Source: Pseudomonas sp. CFBP 13711
Lineage (GTDB): Bacteria; Pseudomonadota; Gammaproteobacteria; Pseudomonadales; Pseudomonadaceae
DNA: 64,000 nucleotides
Assembly: GCF_014842265.1 (NCBI RefSeq)
Contig: NZ_JACYVI010000002.1
Location: 62,001-126,000, forward strand
Reading direction: 5' to 3'
Shown: piece after piece, positions 52,191-63,759 of the stretch
Layout of the letters: every line of letters begins with the position of its first letter
Numbering within the stretch: position 1 is the stretch's first letter
Made by a program: the position numbers and the translations under genes
The notes under the pieces: generated by a model
What the model saw: the letters and a program-made list of their open reading frames with translations, nothing else
What the model was told of the DNA's origin: nothing
Database searches by the model: none

Positions 52191-52473
52191 AAGCCTCAAC
52201 TCGGGCCTTCAGTTTCTGCCCTGGGCGAAAGGTGACCACACGGCGAGCGGTAATCGGGATTTCTTCCCCTGTCTTGGGATTTCGACCCGGTCGCTGGCGT
52301 TTATCGCGCAGATCAAAATTGCCGAATCCGGACAATTTGACCTGCTCGTTATCTTCCAGAGCGTGCCTGATTTCCTCAAAGAACAGCTCGACCAGTTCCT
52401 TGGCTTCTCGTTTGTTCAGGCCTAGCTCTTCGTACAGACGTTCGGCCATCTCAGCTTTCGTCAGAGCCCCCAT
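52171..52473 (-). CDS. ihfA: Integration host factor subunit alpha
   Basis: 100 residues. DNA-bending HU/IHF fold with [20 protein letters not shown] at the start and the beta-arm [20 protein letters not shown] containing the intercalating proline. Forms the IHF heterodimer with IhfB; shapes the chromosome and assists recombination. Directly downstream of pheT (3-bp gap), the conserved proteobacterial arrangement. Confidence 0.97.
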   Translation of the reverse strand: MGALTKAEMAERLYEELGLNKREAKELVELFFEEIRHALEDNEQVKLSGFGNFDLRDKRQRPGRNPKTGEEIPITARRVVTFRPGQKLKARVEAYAGTKS

Positions 52474-52476
52474 ACG

Positions 52477-54855
52477 CTACATCCTTAACGTGGCGTTTAA
52501 CCTTGCCTCTAGCGAGGTGAGAATTTGCTGCGTCGAAGCGTTTACCTCATCGTCGGTAAGAGTGCGCGATGGATGTTGCCAGGTCAAGCCAACTGCAAGG
52601 CTTTTTCTAAGCGGATCAATGCCTTTACCCTGGTAAACATCAAACAGCCTGAGGTCTGTGAGCCATTCCCCTGCATTCTCACGAATAACGTCCAGCACGG
52701 CGGTCGCGGAAACATCACGATTGGCAAGCAGCGCCAGGTCGCGACGCACTTCCGGGAAGCGTGAAAGCTCATGGAATTTCGGCAGGCGACCGGTCGCCAC
52801 TTCAGCCAGAACCAGCTCGAAGACGAACACGGGACGATCAAGGCCCAGGGTCTTCGACAGTTCCGGGTGCAGTGCGCCGATGTAGCCCACTTCTCGCCCG
52901 TCACGCTCGATACGTGCGGTCTGACCCGGGTGCAACGCGGGGTGGCTTCCGGGTACGAAACGGAAATCATCTTGCGCACCGGCAAAGCCCAGCACGGCTT
53001 CAACGTCAGCCTTGACGTCGAAGAAGTCGACGACATCGCGGCCTTGCGCCCAGCCTTCCGGCAGACGGCTGCCACAGATCACGCCGGCCAGCATCGGCTC
53101 TTGCTTCAAGCCTTCCAGTTGACCGACAAAACGCAGCCCGCTCTCGAACAGGCGCACGCGGTCCTGCTGGCGATTGAGGTTGTGCTGCAGCGACTTCACC
53201 AGACCCGGCCACAGGGACGAGCGCATTGCCGACATGTCAGCCGAGATCGGATTGGCCAGCAGCAGCGGCTCAACACCCGGGCTGAACAGCTCGAACCATT
53301 TCTGATCGATGAAGCTGTAGGTAATTGCTTCCTGATAACCGCGAGCCACCAGCAGACGACGCAACGCTGGCAGATCACTCCGAGCCTCGGCACGCGGTTG
53401 CGGTGCCAGACGCGCCTGCGGGTAACGAACCGGCAGACGGTTGTAACCATGGAGGCGGGCCAGCTCTTCAATCAGATCGACTTCGAGGGTGATATCGAAG
53501 CGGTGGCTCGGCACTTCGACGCGCCACTGCTCGATGGCGTGAGGCGCGACGGTGAGACCGAGCGCTGTGAGCAGACGCTCGATTTCCGCTGCGTCCATCT
53601 TCATGCCCAGCATCTGCTCGATACGCTCGGCACGCAGAATGATCGGCTCAACCGAAGGCAGGTGCTGATCGCTGACGGTTTCGATGACCGGACCAGCTTC
53701 ACCGCCCGTGATCTCCAGAAGCAGGCCAGTGGCACGCTCCATGGCTTCACGAGCGAGCTGCCAGTTAACGCCGCGCTCATAGCGATGGGACGCGTCGGTG
53801 TGCAGGCCATAGGACCGTGCCTTGCCGGCAACGGCAATTTGATCGAAAAAAGCGCTCTCAAGGAAAATATCGCGAGTGGTCGCGGACACGCCGCTGTGCT
53901 CGCCACCCATGACACCGGCGATGGCCAGGGCACGCTGGTGATCGGCGATGACCAGAGTATCAGCGCGCAGGCTGACTTCCTGTCCATCCAGAAGCACGAG
54001 CTTTTCGCCCTCTTCCGCCATGCGCACACGAATGCCGCCGTTGATCTCGGCAAGGTCGAACGCGTGCAGCGGCTGACCCAGCTCAAGCATCACGTAGTTG
54101 GTGATGTCGACTGCGGCGTCGATGCTGCGGACGTCCGAGCGACGCAGGCGCTCAACCATCCACAACGGCGTAGGACGCGACAGGTCGACATTGCGGATGA
54201 CGCGACCCAGATAACGTGGGCATGCCGCAGACGCGATCACGTCTACAGGACGCACTTCATCGTGCACGGCCGGAACCACTGCCACCTGTGGACGCGTGAC
54301 GACTGCGTCATAGAGCGCCCCCACTTCACGGGCCAGACCGGCCACGGACAGGCAGTCACCACGGTTGGGCGTCAGGTCGACTTCGATGCTTGCGTCGTCC
54401 AGCTCGAGATAAAATCGCACGTCTTGGCCCACCGGCGCGTCGGCCGGCAGCTCCATCAGGCCGTCATTGCCCTCGCCCACCTGCAGCTCGGCTTGGGAGC
54501 ACAGCATGCCGTTGGACTCGACGCCCCGCAGCTTGGCCTTCTTGATCTTGAAATCGCCCGGCAATTCGGCGCCGATCATGGCGAATGGAATCTTCAGACC
54601 GGGACGTACGTTTGGCGCGCCACACACAACCTGAAAGGTTTCGGCGCCATTGCTGACCTGGCAAACGCGCAGCTTGTCAGCGTCCGGGTGTTGCTCGGTG
54701 CTCAACACCTCGCCCACCACAACACCGCTGAAGACGCCCGCTGCCGGGGTGACGCTGTCTACTTCAAGGCCGGCCATCGACAGACGAGCAACCAGCTCGT
54801 CGCGGGACACTTGCGGGCTTACCCAGCCACGCAGCCATTGTTCACTGAATTTCAT
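52477..54855 (-). CDS. pheT: Phenylalanine-tRNA ligase beta subunit
   Basis: 792 residues, normal family length. Starts MKFSEQWLRGWVSPQVSRDE; EMAP-like tRNA-binding domain (VVGEVLSTEQHPDADKLRVC), B3/4 editing domain in the middle, B5 domain and C-terminal ferredoxin-fold anticodon-binding domain. It forms the alpha2-beta2 enzyme with PheS that charges tRNA-Phe. 32 bp after pheS. Confidence 0.98.
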   Translation of the reverse strand: MKFSEQWLRGWVSPQVSRDELVARLSMAGLEVDSVTPAAGVFSGVVVGEVLSTEQHPDADKLRVCQVSNGAETFQVVCGAPNVRPGLKIPFAMIGAELPGDFKIKKAKLRGVESNGMLCSQAELQVGEGNDGLMELPADAPVGQDVRFYLELDDASIEVDLTPNRGDCLSVAGLAREVGALYDAVVTRPQVAVVPAVHDEVRPVDVIASAACPRYLGRVIRNVDLSRPTPLWMVERLRRSDVRSIDAAVDITNYVMLELGQPLHAFDLAEINGGIRVRMAEEGEKLVLLDGQEVSLRADTLVIADHQRALAIAGVMGGEHSGVSATTRDIFLESAFFDQIAVAGKARSYGLHTDASHRYERGVNWQLAREAMERATGLLLEITGGEAGPVIETVSDQHLPSVEPIILRAERIEQMLGMKMDAAEIERLLTALGLTVAPHAIEQWRVEVPSHRFDITLEVDLIEELARLHGYNRLPVRYPQARLAPQPRAEARSDLPALRRLLVARGYQEAITYSFIDQKWFELFSPGVEPLLLANPISADMSAMRSSLWPGLVKSLQHNLNRQQDRVRLFESGLRFVGQLEGLKQEPMLAGVICGSRLPEGWAQGRDVVDFFDVKADVEAVLGFAGAQDDFRFVPGSHPALHPGQTARIERDGREVGYIGALHPELSKTLGLDRPVFVFELVLAEVATGRLPKFHELSRFPEVRRDLALLANRDVSATAVLDVIRENAGEWLTDLRLFDVYQGKGIDPLRKSLAVGLTWQHPSRTLTDDEVNASTQQILTSLEARLNATLRM

Positions 54856-54887
54856 CCTGCTCTCCTAAAGAATTCGTTACGGGCGAC

Positions 54888-55959
<1,072 letters not shown>

Positions 55960-55971
55960 ATGACGTTTAAC

Positions 55972-55995
55972 ACCGAACCCCGAGCGGGGTCCGGT
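55972..55995 (-). promoter_or_regulatory. Second hairpin in the rplT-pheS gap
   Basis: 10-bp stem with one mismatch (ACCGaACCCC/GGGGTcCGGT) and a GAGC loop, upstream of the pheS terminator hairpin. Possible part of the same attenuation region. Confidence 0.5.
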
Positions 55996-56008
55996 GATTG
56001 CCGGGGAC

Positions 56009-56365
56009 TTAGGCCAAAGTGGCTTTAGCTTTCTCGACAATCGCAGCAAACGCCGCTTTTTCGTTCACTGCCAGATCAGCCAGAACCTTGCGGTCGATCT
56101 CGATCGACGCTTTTTTCAGGCCAGCGATGAAACGGCTGTAGGACAGACCGTTGATACGCGCACCAGCGTTGATACGAGCGATCCACAGAGCGCGGAACTG
56201 ACGTTTTTTCTGACGACGGTCACGGTAGGCGTATTGGCCAGCCTTGATTACCGCTTGCTTGGCAACACGGAATACGCGTGAACGCGCGCCGTAGTAGCCT
56301 TTAGCAAGTTTCAGAATTTTTTTGTGACGCTTACGGGCAATGACGCCACGCTTTACACGAGCCAT
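56009..56365 (-). CDS. rplT: 50S ribosomal protein L20
   Basis: 118 residues, [20 protein letters not shown], normal L20 length. Binds 23S rRNA during 50S assembly. In enterobacteria L20 also represses its own operon by binding the leader of rpmI. Confidence 0.98.
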   Translation of the reverse strand: MARVKRGVIARKRHKKILKLAKGYYGARSRVFRVAKQAVIKAGQYAYRDRRQKKRQFRALWIARINAGARINGLSYSRFIAGLKKASIEIDRKVLADLAVNEKAAFAAIVEKAKATLA

Positions 56366-56393
56366 GAGTTAATTCCTCTGTTCTTGATCAAAA

Positions 56394-56588
56394 TTAGCAA
56401 AGGCGCAGCATGCGCTTGACTTTTGCCACGTCGGACGGATGCAGCAAGCTGCTTCCACGCAATTGACGCTTACGCTTTGTCGACATTTTGGTCAGGATGT
56501 GGCTCTTGAAAGCGTGCTTGTGCTTGATGCCATTCGCGGTTTTCAAAAACCGTTTAGCTGCACCACTTTTAGTCTTCATCTTTGGCAT
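56394..56588 (-). CDS. rpmI: 50S ribosomal protein L35
   Basis: 64 residues, [20 protein letters not shown]. 28 bp before rplT in the conserved infC-rpmI-rplT order. Confidence 0.98.
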   Translation of the reverse strand: MPKMKTKSGAAKRFLKTANGIKHKHAFKSHILTKMSTKRKRQLRGSSLLHPSDVAKVKRMLRLC

Positions 56589-56648
56589 GTTCGGATACTC
56601 CGCATTCAGTTGATAAACATAACCGCAAGGCCTGCCGTGCCCTGGTGG

Positions 56649-57200
56649 TTATTTCTTCTTTTTCGGGGCGATGACCATGATCAGCTGGCGTCCTTCCATC
56701 TTAGGATGCTGTTCGACCGAACCGTATTCGAGCAGGTCAGCTTCAACCCGCTTCAACAGCTCCATCCCCAGCTCCTGGTGGGCCATCTCACGACCGCGAA
56801 ATCTCAAGGAAATCTTGGCCCTGTCCCCGTCACTCAGGAAACGTACCAGGTTGCGTAGTTTTACCTGGTAATCCCCTTCCTCCGTCCCTGGACGAAACTT
56901 GATTTCTTTAACCTGGATCTGCTTCTGATTTTTCTTGGCGGCAGCAACCTGTTTCTTCTTCTCGAAGATCGATTTGCCGTAGTCCATCAGTTTGCAAACA
57001 GGGGGTACTGCATCGGCGGAAATTTCCACCAGATCCAGTTTGGCCTCTTCAGCCTTAAGAAGCGCGTCTTCAATTGACACAATCCCAAGCTGCTCACCCT
57101 CAGCCCCAATTAAACGAACCTCACGTGCCGAGATATTCTCGTTGATCGGGGCTTTCGGTGCAGCTCGTTTATCTTGTCTCATTTCACGCTTAATAATAAT
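56649..57200 (-). CDS. infC: Translation initiation factor IF-3, ATT start
   Basis: IF-3 with [20 protein letters not shown] at the N-domain and [20 protein letters not shown] in the C-domain. Three in-frame ATT codons at 57200-57192 precede the first ATG (57182); counting from the first gives 183 residues ([13 protein letters not shown]), the usual pseudomonad length. The rare ATT start is how IF-3 represses its own translation. GGAG at 57206-57203 is best spaced for the second or third ATT, so the exact codon is uncertain by two residues. The gene starts at the thrS stop. Confidence 0.93.
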   Translation of the reverse strand: MIIKREMRQDKRAAPKAPINENISAREVRLIGAEGEQLGIVSIEDALLKAEEAKLDLVEISADAVPPVCKLMDYGKSIFEKKKQVAAAKKNQKQIQVKEIKFRPGTEEGDYQVKLRNLVRFLSDGDRAKISLRFRGREMAHQELGMELLKRVEADLLEYGSVEQHPKMEGRQLIMVIAPKKKK

Positions 57201-59122
57201 TACTCCGAATCTTGGCGACCACGCCGGGAAACCGCTTGTGCAAGGAACTCCGAGAACTGGGCGACCGTCATCGAGCCAAGGTCTGCGCCTTCACGTGTAC
57301 GCACAGCGACAGTTTGTGTTTCAACCTCCCGATCCCCAATCACCAGGAGATACGGAATTTTGAGCAACGTATGCTCGCGGATTTTAAAGCCGATCTTTTC
57401 ATTTCTCAAGTCGGACTTGGCACGGAATCCGCTTTGCGCCAATGTTTTTTCCACCTCAAGGGCAAAATCAGCCTGTTTATCAGTGATATTCATGATCACT
57501 GCTTGAGTTGGAGCAAGCCACGCAGGGAAGGCGCCTTCGTAATGCTCGATCAGGATTCCGATGAAGCGCTCGAAGGAGCCAAGGATTGCGCGGTGCAACA
57601 TGACCGGGTGCTTGCGACCGTTGTCTTCCGACACGAATTCGGCGCCCAGACGGATCGGCAGGTTGAAATCGAGCTGCAGAGTACCGCATTGCCAGACGCG
57701 ACCCAAGCAATCCTTGAGAGAAAATTCGATCTTCGGACCGTAGAACGCGCCCTCGCCCGGTTGCAGATCGTACGGCAGACCCGCGCTGTCAAGGGCTGCA
57801 GCCAGTGCAGACTCGGCGCGATCCCACAATTCATCGGAACCGACACGCTTCTCAGGACGGGTCGACAGCTTCATTTCGATGTCTTTGAAACCGAAATCGG
57901 CGTAGACGGCCATGGTCAGCTTGATGAATGCGGCTGATTCAGCCTGCATCTGTTCTTCGGTGCAGAAGATATGCGCGTCATCCTGGGTGAACGCCCGCAC
58001 GCGCATGATGCCGTGCAGCGCACCCGAAGGTTCGTTGCGGTGGCAGGCGCCGAATTCGGCCAGACGCAGCGGCAACTCGCGGTAGCTTTTCAGGCCCTGA
58101 TTGAACACCTGCACGTGGCACGGGCAATTCATCGGCTTGATGGCGTAGTCGCGGTTTTCCGACTCGGTGGTGAACATGTTCTCGGCGTAGTTCGCCCAGT
58201 GCCCGGACTTCTCCCACAGGGAGCGGTCGACAACCTGCGGCGTCTTGATCTCGAGGTAGCCGTTTTCGCGCTGGGTCTTGCGCATGTATTGCTCAAGAAC
58301 CTGGTAGAGCGTCCAGCCGTTCGGGTGCCAGAACACCATGCCCGGCGCTTCTTCCTGGGTATGGAACAGGCCCAGGCGCTTGCCGATCTTGCGGTGATCG
58401 CGTTTTTCGGCTTCTTCGATGCGCTGGATGTAAGCCGCCAGCTGCTTCTTGTCCGCCCACGCCGTGCCGTAAACGCGCTGCAACTGCTCGTTCTTGGCAT
58501 CGCCGCGCCAGTACGCACCGGACAGCTTGGTCAATTTGAATGACTTCAGAAAACGGGTGTTCGGCACGTGCGGACCGCGGCACATGTCGACGTATTCTTC
58601 GTGGTAGTACAGGCCCATGGCCTGCTCGTTCGGCATGTCTTCGACCAGACGCAGCTTGTAGTCTTCGCCACGGGCCGTGAACACTTCGATCACTTCCGCG
58701 CGCGGCGTGACCTTCTTGATGACGTCGTAATACTTTTCGATCAGCTGCTGCATGCGCTGCTCGATCGCCGCCATGTCGTCCGGCGTGAAAGGACGCTCAT
58801 AAGCGATGTCGTAATAGAAGCCATCATCGATGACCGGGCCGATCACCATCTTTGCAGTCGGATAGAGCTGCTTGACGGCATGGCCGACCAGGTGCGCGCA
58901 TGAGTGACGAATGATCTCCAGGCCTTCCTGATCCTTGGGGGTGATGATTTGCAGGCTCGCATCGGTATCGATGATGTCGCTGGCGTCAACCAGTTGACCG
59001 TTGACCTTGCCGGCCACGGTGGCTTTGGCCAGGCCCGCACCAATGGATGCTGCGACCTCGGCAACGGATACCGGGTGATCGAAAGAACGTTGACTGCCGT
59101 CGGGAAGAGTAATAGTTGGCAT
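57200..59122 (-). CDS. thrS: Threonine-tRNA ligase
   Basis: 640 residues from ATG 59122 (GGAGGCGCC upstream), starting [23 protein letters not shown] domain, editing domain ([16 protein letters not shown] with its HxxxH), class II catalytic core with zinc Cys/His ([10 protein letters not shown]), and C-terminal anticodon domain. First gene of the thrS-infC-rpmI-rplT-pheST-ihfA cluster. Confidence 0.98.
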   Translation of the reverse strand: MPTITLPDGSQRSFDHPVSVAEVAASIGAGLAKATVAGKVNGQLVDASDIIDTDASLQIITPKDQEGLEIIRHSCAHLVGHAVKQLYPTAKMVIGPVIDDGFYYDIAYERPFTPDDMAAIEQRMQQLIEKYYDVIKKVTPRAEVIEVFTARGEDYKLRLVEDMPNEQAMGLYYHEEYVDMCRGPHVPNTRFLKSFKLTKLSGAYWRGDAKNEQLQRVYGTAWADKKQLAAYIQRIEEAEKRDHRKIGKRLGLFHTQEEAPGMVFWHPNGWTLYQVLEQYMRKTQRENGYLEIKTPQVVDRSLWEKSGHWANYAENMFTTESENRDYAIKPMNCPCHVQVFNQGLKSYRELPLRLAEFGACHRNEPSGALHGIMRVRAFTQDDAHIFCTEEQMQAESAAFIKLTMAVYADFGFKDIEMKLSTRPEKRVGSDELWDRAESALAAALDSAGLPYDLQPGEGAFYGPKIEFSLKDCLGRVWQCGTLQLDFNLPIRLGAEFVSEDNGRKHPVMLHRAILGSFERFIGILIEHYEGAFPAWLAPTQAVIMNITDKQADFALEVEKTLAQSGFRAKSDLRNEKIGFKIREHTLLKIPYLLVIGDREVETQTVAVRTREGADLGSMTVAQFSEFLAQAVSRRGRQDSE

Positions 59123-59511
59123 GGCGCCTCCTCTCCTAGTGGTGACCCCTACCAAAGGTCACGTGGGTGGGATAGAGCCAGTACGCGATTCGGTGGTATG
59201 CCTGCCTCACAGTGGCAGGAGCCCGAAGGCCAACCTGAAGACCGAACCAGAGTGACTGGAACTTACGAAATCGACAGAACTTGCAGCAGGGCAACGGGGC
59301 CCCGCGAGATGCGAGCTAATCTGCAGGCGCGCATGCTATCACAGCGTTACCGCAGGGTCAGCTAAACGGTGGTGGGCGCTGCACGGGGATCGGCAAATGA
59401 ACCGAGACGCAGCGGCGCCACGGAACTGGTGCGCTTCAGGGGCCTCAGATTATCGGTAGTACCTGTTCAAGGCCTGACACCTCGACGGCCACCGACAAAA
59501 AGGAATCCACC
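59123..59511. other. Leader of thrS and upstream intergenic region
   Basis: 389 bp holding the thrS promoter and leader. I see no tRNA-like operator that I could support, and no gene. Confidence 0.5.
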
Positions 59512-59826
59512 ATGAAGCTTCTACGCGTTGCCGCCCTTCTCGCCCCGCTTGCCCTGACACTGCCCCTCAGCGCTCATGCCGCGATGGATGCGAAAACCAA
59601 GACCAGCTACATGAACGAATGCACCACCGCAGCCACCCAGAGCAATCCATCGATGGACGCCAGTGCAGTGAAGGCGCATTGCGAGTGCGGCGCTCAACAA
59701 ATCAACCAGAACTTCTCGGACAAGGAGATCGCGTCGCTCAATGACAAAACGACGCCTCCCAGTACCGATATGACCTCTCGTCTGCAGGCGGCGGTGAGCA
59801 AAAATTGCCTGAATGGCAAAAAATAA
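59512..59826 (+). CDS. Exported hypothetical protein
   Basis: 104 residues with a classical signal (MKLLRVAALLAPLALTLPLS, AHA site). The mature part has three cysteines (NECTTAA, HCECGAQ, KNCLNG) and resembles short pseudomonad periplasmic proteins of unknown function. AAAGGAATCC upstream of the ATG. Confidence 0.75.
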   Translation: MKLLRVAALLAPLALTLPLSAHAAMDAKTKTSYMNECTTAATQSNPSMDASAVKAHCECGAQQINQNFSDKEIASLNDKTTPPSTDMTSRLQAAVSKNCLNGKK

Positions 59827-60123
59827 AAAATTTACATTTCCTTGATGCCCCAGACCGGGGCGTAAAGAAGGACCTATCGACCGACACCCTGAAGCCCGCG
59901 AATTCAGCGGGTTTCAGGAGTTGAAGAAGGGTTCGCCGCTGAACGCGCCGACCGGGCTAAACAGGCCTACGGGGCCCATTTGGGGCGTTATATCGAAGAT
60001 GCTGACGCAAAGTTCTAATCGAAAAAGTCCAGCATTCACACAATTCGACTATGATAGCGCTCGTGTGCCCAGTTGGCCTGAGCAACACAGCACTACTGAA
60101 AATTATGTTCCTGGAGATACACC
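59827..60123. other. Leader region of the cold-shock gene
   Basis: Contains a hairpin near 59847-59862 (GCCCC/GGGGC) and one near 59890-59915 (CTGAAgCCCGC/GCGGGtTTCAG). The last roughly 100 bases are AT rich and form the 5' leader of the cold-shock gene. Confidence 0.5.
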
Positions 60124-60336
60124 ATGTCTAATCGCCAATCCGGCACCGTAAAATGGTTCAACGATGAAAAAGGCTTCGGCTTCATCACCCCACAGGGTGG
60201 CGGCGACGACCTTTTTGTACATTTCAAAGCCATTGAATCCGACGGTTTCAAAAGCTTGAAAGAAGGCCAGACTGTTTCCTTCGTGGCTGAGAAAGGCCAA
60301 AAGGGCATGCAAGCTGCTCAGGTTCGCGCGGAGTAA
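60124..60336 (+). CDS. Cold-shock protein (CspA family)
   Basis: 70 residues, a single cold-shock domain with RNP1 KGFGFITP and RNP2 DLFVHF. A single-stranded nucleic-acid chaperone induced on cooling or constitutive, depending on paralogue; which one cannot be told from sequence alone. Confidence 0.96.
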   Translation: MSNRQSGTVKWFNDEKGFGFITPQGGGDDLFVHFKAIESDGFKSLKEGQTVSFVAEKGQKGMQAAQVRAE

Positions 60337-60349
60337 TCCCAGCGATCTG

Positions 60350-60379
60350 AAAAAACCCCGTCACTGACGGGGTTTTTTT
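60350..60379 (+). terminator. Rho-independent terminator after the cold-shock gene
   Basis: AAAAAACCCCG/CGGGGTTTTTT stem with a TCACTGA loop and a long T run; works on both strands. Confidence 0.9.
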
Positions 60380-60407
60380 ATGCCTGCAGTTCCGTAATGC
60401 GCTGACG

Positions 60408-60746
60408 TTAACCGCAATTGACGCGGTTCACTTTCCCTGAATCATCGGTGTTCAGGTTCAGACGGTCCGAGCGGTATTCCAGTGTCACGATGTCGTTGGG
60501 CCCGAGCACTCTGGCGGTCTGCGCGCCTGCCTTGGCCTTCGCCTGGTCCAGCAATGCCGCTGACGCCGGCTTGCCGACAGCGAACTGCACCGCTGCCGTG
60601 TCACAACGGGCATAACCATCAGCGGAACTGGCCGGGGAACTGGCGACGCTCTCCTCAGGCTGGCTCGAAGACTCCGACGTGCTGCTGCAACCGGCCAGCA
60701 GCGCTACGGCGAGCACCAGACCCGATGATGCGTATTTCCAGGGCAT
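60408..60746 (-). CDS. I78-family peptidase-inhibitor lipoprotein
   Basis: 112 residues. Lipobox LLAGC, a Ser-rich linker, then an I78-type fold with CDTAAVQFAVGKPASAALLD and the closing RSDRLNLNTDDSGKVNRVNCG strand and cysteine. Related proteins inhibit serine peptidases. Periplasmic or outer-membrane anchored. Confidence 0.85.
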   Translation of the reverse strand: MPWKYASSGLVLAVALLAGCSSTSESSSQPEESVASSPASSADGYARCDTAAVQFAVGKPASAALLDQAKAKAGAQTARVLGPNDIVTLEYRSDRLNLNTDDSGKVNRVNCG

Positions 60747-60938
60747 ACAACCTCCTAACGTTTAACTAAAGCAGAACCTCTGCGACAGCGGTCCAGCGGC
60801 TTCGTTTCGCCACGCGCAAGCCAAGGCATGTCGAGTACAGCGCAGGAGTCTGCCCGAGGCATCGCCTGCCCGGCGCATTCAATCGTGACAAAACGTTTAA
60901 GGCACGCCCGCAGGACGGGCTAAACAGGCGGGCGCGAG

Positions 60939-61244
60939 TCAATAGACGTCGACGTAATCGGTGGTGGGATTGGCCCAGTTGTCCCGCAGGGCGTTGTAGA
61001 TCTGCGTCACCCATACGGCATCGCTGGCAGCCACCGGGCCCACGCACCCGGAACCGGCCGCCCAGGTCTCCAGACGAAACAGCAGTCCGCGGATGTCGAC
61101 GCCGCCCACCGCGTCACTGGAAACCCACGCACGGCCGTCGCGACCGACGCGCAGCTGGTTGTGCACGCCATCCCGCGCCGCCGCGATCATTTGCCGGACA
61201 GCGTCGTGGGTAAAGGAATCGGGACTATTGAGGTCGATAGACAC
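60939..61244 (-). CDS. Conserved hypothetical protein
   Basis: 101 residues, MSIDLNSPDSFTHDAVRQMI, soluble, with a strand-rich centre (NQLRVGRDGRAWVSSDAVGG) and a C-terminal TDYVDVY. No family recognised. It may share a transcript with the nucleoside hydrolase, whose coding end is 63 bp upstream. Confidence 0.65.
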   Translation of the reverse strand: MSIDLNSPDSFTHDAVRQMIAAARDGVHNQLRVGRDGRAWVSSDAVGGVDIRGLLFRLETWAAGSGCVGPVAASDAVWVTQIYNALRDNWANPTTDYVDVY

Positions 61245-61307
61245 AGTTTTGCACCTTGATTGCTCTGCGCCCCGCAGCGGGATGCCACGCGGCGCAGCAC
61301 TGCAGAT

Positions 61308-62336
61308 TTACTTCAAAAGACCAAGGCGCTGAGTCAACAGGTCAAAAAAGCCCTGGGCATCGCCGTTTTCGACCCAGAACACATTTTTGTTCTGAGCGAG
61401 GGTGTCGTACCAGTCGGCAATGGTCTGGCCGTGGGTCACACCCTCACGGTTATCGATCGCCAGATTGACCTGTCTGCCGCTAAACAGCTCCGGCTTGATC
61501 AGCCAGGCAATCACGCTCGCATCATGTACCGGCCCGCCGGGCAGGCCGTAATGGACCATATCAGCCTTGACGTACTCGTTGAGGATACCGCTGACCAGCT
61601 TGCCAGCCTGATTGTTCAGACCGTCGATCTGCTCGATGCGCGCTTCGCTGGTGAGGATCTTGTGGGTGACATCCAGCGGCACGTAGGTCAGCTTCACGCC
61701 GCTGTCCAGGACAACCTTCGCCGCATCGGGGTCGGCGTAGATATTGAATTCGGCCACTGGAGTGATGTTGCCACCGTTGAAGTGGGCGCCGCCCATCACC
61801 ACGACTTCCTTGATGCCCTGGGTGATCTCCGGCGCCTGACTCAGCGCGAGCGCCAGATTGGTCTGCGGCCCGAGCATGGCGATGGTGATGCTGTGGGGCG
61901 CAGCTTTCTTCAGGGTGTCGACCAGGTACTGCACGGCATTGCCTTCAGCCAACGGCTTCTTCGGCTCATGCACTTCCACGCCCGGCAGTCCTTCCTTGCC
62001 GTGGATGTTCTCGGCGTAGATCGGCGTGCGCACCAGTGGCTTGCCGGCACCGGCGTACACCGGCACTTCTTCCCGGCCAGCCCATTCCCGAGCCAGCCGG
62101 GCATTACGCGACGTCTTGTCGATGCGCACGTTGCCCGCCACGGTGGTGATCGCCATGACGTTGAGTTCTTGCGGCGACGCCAGCGCCAGGAGCAGTGCGA
62201 CGACGTCATCGGCGCCCGGGTCGGTGTCGATGATCACGTCGCGCTTCTCGGCGGCATGCACCGACGTGGCGGATAAAATGGCCAACAGCGCGGCACTCCT
62301 GATCAGTCCGGTGAAAAAATGACGGGTTGTATTCAT
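61308..62336 (-). CDS. Periplasmic nucleoside hydrolase
   Basis: 342 residues. Signal peptide (SAALLAILSATSVHAAEKRD), then the IUNH motif DVIIDTDPGADDVVALLLAL whose aspartates bind calcium, MAITTVAGNV, and the C-terminal calcium Asp in HDASVIAWL. It splits nucleosides to base and ribose. With rbsD and rbsK immediately upstream, the ribose released outside the cytoplasm would feed ribose uptake and phosphorylation. Confidence 0.93.
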   Translation of the reverse strand: MNTTRHFFTGLIRSAALLAILSATSVHAAEKRDVIIDTDPGADDVVALLLALASPQELNVMAITTVAGNVRIDKTSRNARLAREWAGREEVPVYAGAGKPLVRTPIYAENIHGKEGLPGVEVHEPKKPLAEGNAVQYLVDTLKKAAPHSITIAMLGPQTNLALALSQAPEITQGIKEVVVMGGAHFNGGNITPVAEFNIYADPDAAKVVLDSGVKLTYVPLDVTHKILTSEARIEQIDGLNNQAGKLVSGILNEYVKADMVHYGLPGGPVHDASVIAWLIKPELFSGRQVNLAIDNREGVTHGQTIADWYDTLAQNKNVFWVENGDAQGFFDLLTQRLGLLK

Positions 62337-62378
62337 GGGAACTCCTTGTTCCTGACGGCTGAAAATAAAAAACCGGCG

Positions 62379-62783
62379 CTAAAAAACCACGCCCGCCACG
62401 AGCGCGATGTTGGTGTAGGGCTGGCATTCGCCGGTGCGGATGATAGCCCGAGCGCCGCGGCTGAGCTGTTTCAATGCCTCATGACTCACCAGGCGTTGCT
62501 CACCGAGGCTGCCCGAGGCCTGCAAGCTCGAAACGGTGGCCAACGCTGGCGGTTGTTTCGACAGCATCTCTTCGGCGAGGACGTGACTCTCGACCTGCAT
62601 TTCAGTCAGCACCACATTCAGCACGCTGAGAAAATCGGGCACACCATGGGTCAGGGCCAGATCGATCAGCTCCACGCCAGCCGGGACGGGCATGCCCGCG
62701 TCGACGATCATCAGGATGTCGCCGTGGCCGAGAGACGCGATGGCGCGGGACAAGGCAATGTTGAGCAGTGGGTTTTTTTTCAT
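62379..62783 (-). CDS. rbsD: D-ribose pyranase
   Basis: 134 residues, [20 protein letters not shown] with the catalytic His, [15 protein letters not shown], and the C-terminal [13 protein letters not shown]. Interconverts pyranose and furanose forms of ribose for RbsK. Starts 4 bp inside the rbsK end. Confidence 0.96.
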   Translation of the reverse strand: MKKNPLLNIALSRAIASLGHGDILMIVDAGMPVPAGVELIDLALTHGVPDFLSVLNVVLTEMQVESHVLAEEMLSKQPPALATVSSLQASGSLGEQRLVSHEALKQLSRGARAIIRTGECQPYTNIALVAGVVF

Positions 62784-63712
62784 GATGAATGCCCTTGTGC
62801 TGCAGAGGCCTGAACCTCGGCAAATGTCGGAATGGAAGGTTGGGCGCCGGAACGGGTCACGGACAGCGCCGCTGCGACCTGACCGAAGCGAATGGCGTCC
62901 GACTCGGATTTGCCATCGGCCAGCGCCGCCGCGAAGCCGCCGACAAAGGTATCGCCTGCCGCCGTGGTGTCAACGGGCTGCACTTTGGGTGCCGGGAAGT
63001 GCTCGGAGCGCGACGCGCTGGCGAACAAGGCGCCCTGCTCGCCCAGCGTCACGATCACCTTGCTGACGCCGGCTTTAAGCAGTGCTGATGCAGCGGCGTC
63101 TGCGCTGGCGGTGCTGTCGACGGGCAAACCGGTCAGCGCGGTGGCCTCGCTTTCATTCGGGATCAGGTAATCGATCCAGGCGAACCACTCGGCCGGCAGC
63201 GGGCCACTGGCCGGCGCCGGGTTGAGGATGACGGTCTTGCCCAGTTCGTGGCCGCGCTTGAGCACGTGGCCGACGGTGTCGAGCGGCACTTCAAGCTGGC
63301 AGATGATGACTTCGGCCCCGGACAACAACGCATCGAAGCTGTCCACCACGGACGCGGTGACGTGGCCGTTGCCGCCGGCCACGATCACGATAGCGTTCTG
63401 GCTGCTGTCATCGACGACGATCAGCGCAACGCCGGTGGACTCGCAGGAGACCGGGGTCACTGCCTGGCAATCGATGCCTTCGGCCAGCAGCGCGGTGCGA
63501 AGCTGTTCGCCGTAGGCATCATCGCCGACGCACCCGATCATGGCGACACTGGCGCCCAGTCGTGCCGCCGCTACCGCCTGATTGGCGCCCTTGCCGCCCG
63601 GCACGGTGACGAACGACTGCCCGGCCAGGGTTTCTCCGGCCCGGGGCAAACGCGGCGCGCGCGTCACCAGGTCCATGTTCAGGCTGCCCACTATCACTAC
63701 TTTTGCTTGCAT
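62780..63712 (-). CDS. rbsK: Ribokinase
   Basis: 310 residues, PfkB fold: [20 protein letters not shown], the [16 protein letters not shown] motif and the catalytic [17 protein letters not shown] near 255. Phosphorylates ribose with ATP. Confidence 0.97.
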   Translation of the reverse strand: MQAKVVIVGSLNMDLVTRAPRLPRAGETLAGQSFVTVPGGKGANQAVAAARLGASVAMIGCVGDDAYGEQLRTALLAEGIDCQAVTPVSCESTGVALIVVDDSSQNAIVIVAGGNGHVTASVVDSFDALLSGAEVIICQLEVPLDTVGHVLKRGHELGKTVILNPAPASGPLPAEWFAWIDYLIPNESEATALTGLPVDSTASADAAASALLKAGVSKVIVTLGEQGALFASASRSEHFPAPKVQPVDTTAAGDTFVGGFAAALADGKSESDAIRFGQVAAALSVTRSGAQPSIPTFAEVQASAAQGHSS

Positions 63713-63759
63713 GACGTCTACTCTTCAGAACGCTTTCTAGACCGGGCGGAGCGCTCGGC

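Noticed and set aside
61260..62276. 338-codon plus-strand frame
   Set aside because: Antisense shadow of the nucleoside hydrolase; no ribosome site and no family-like motif.
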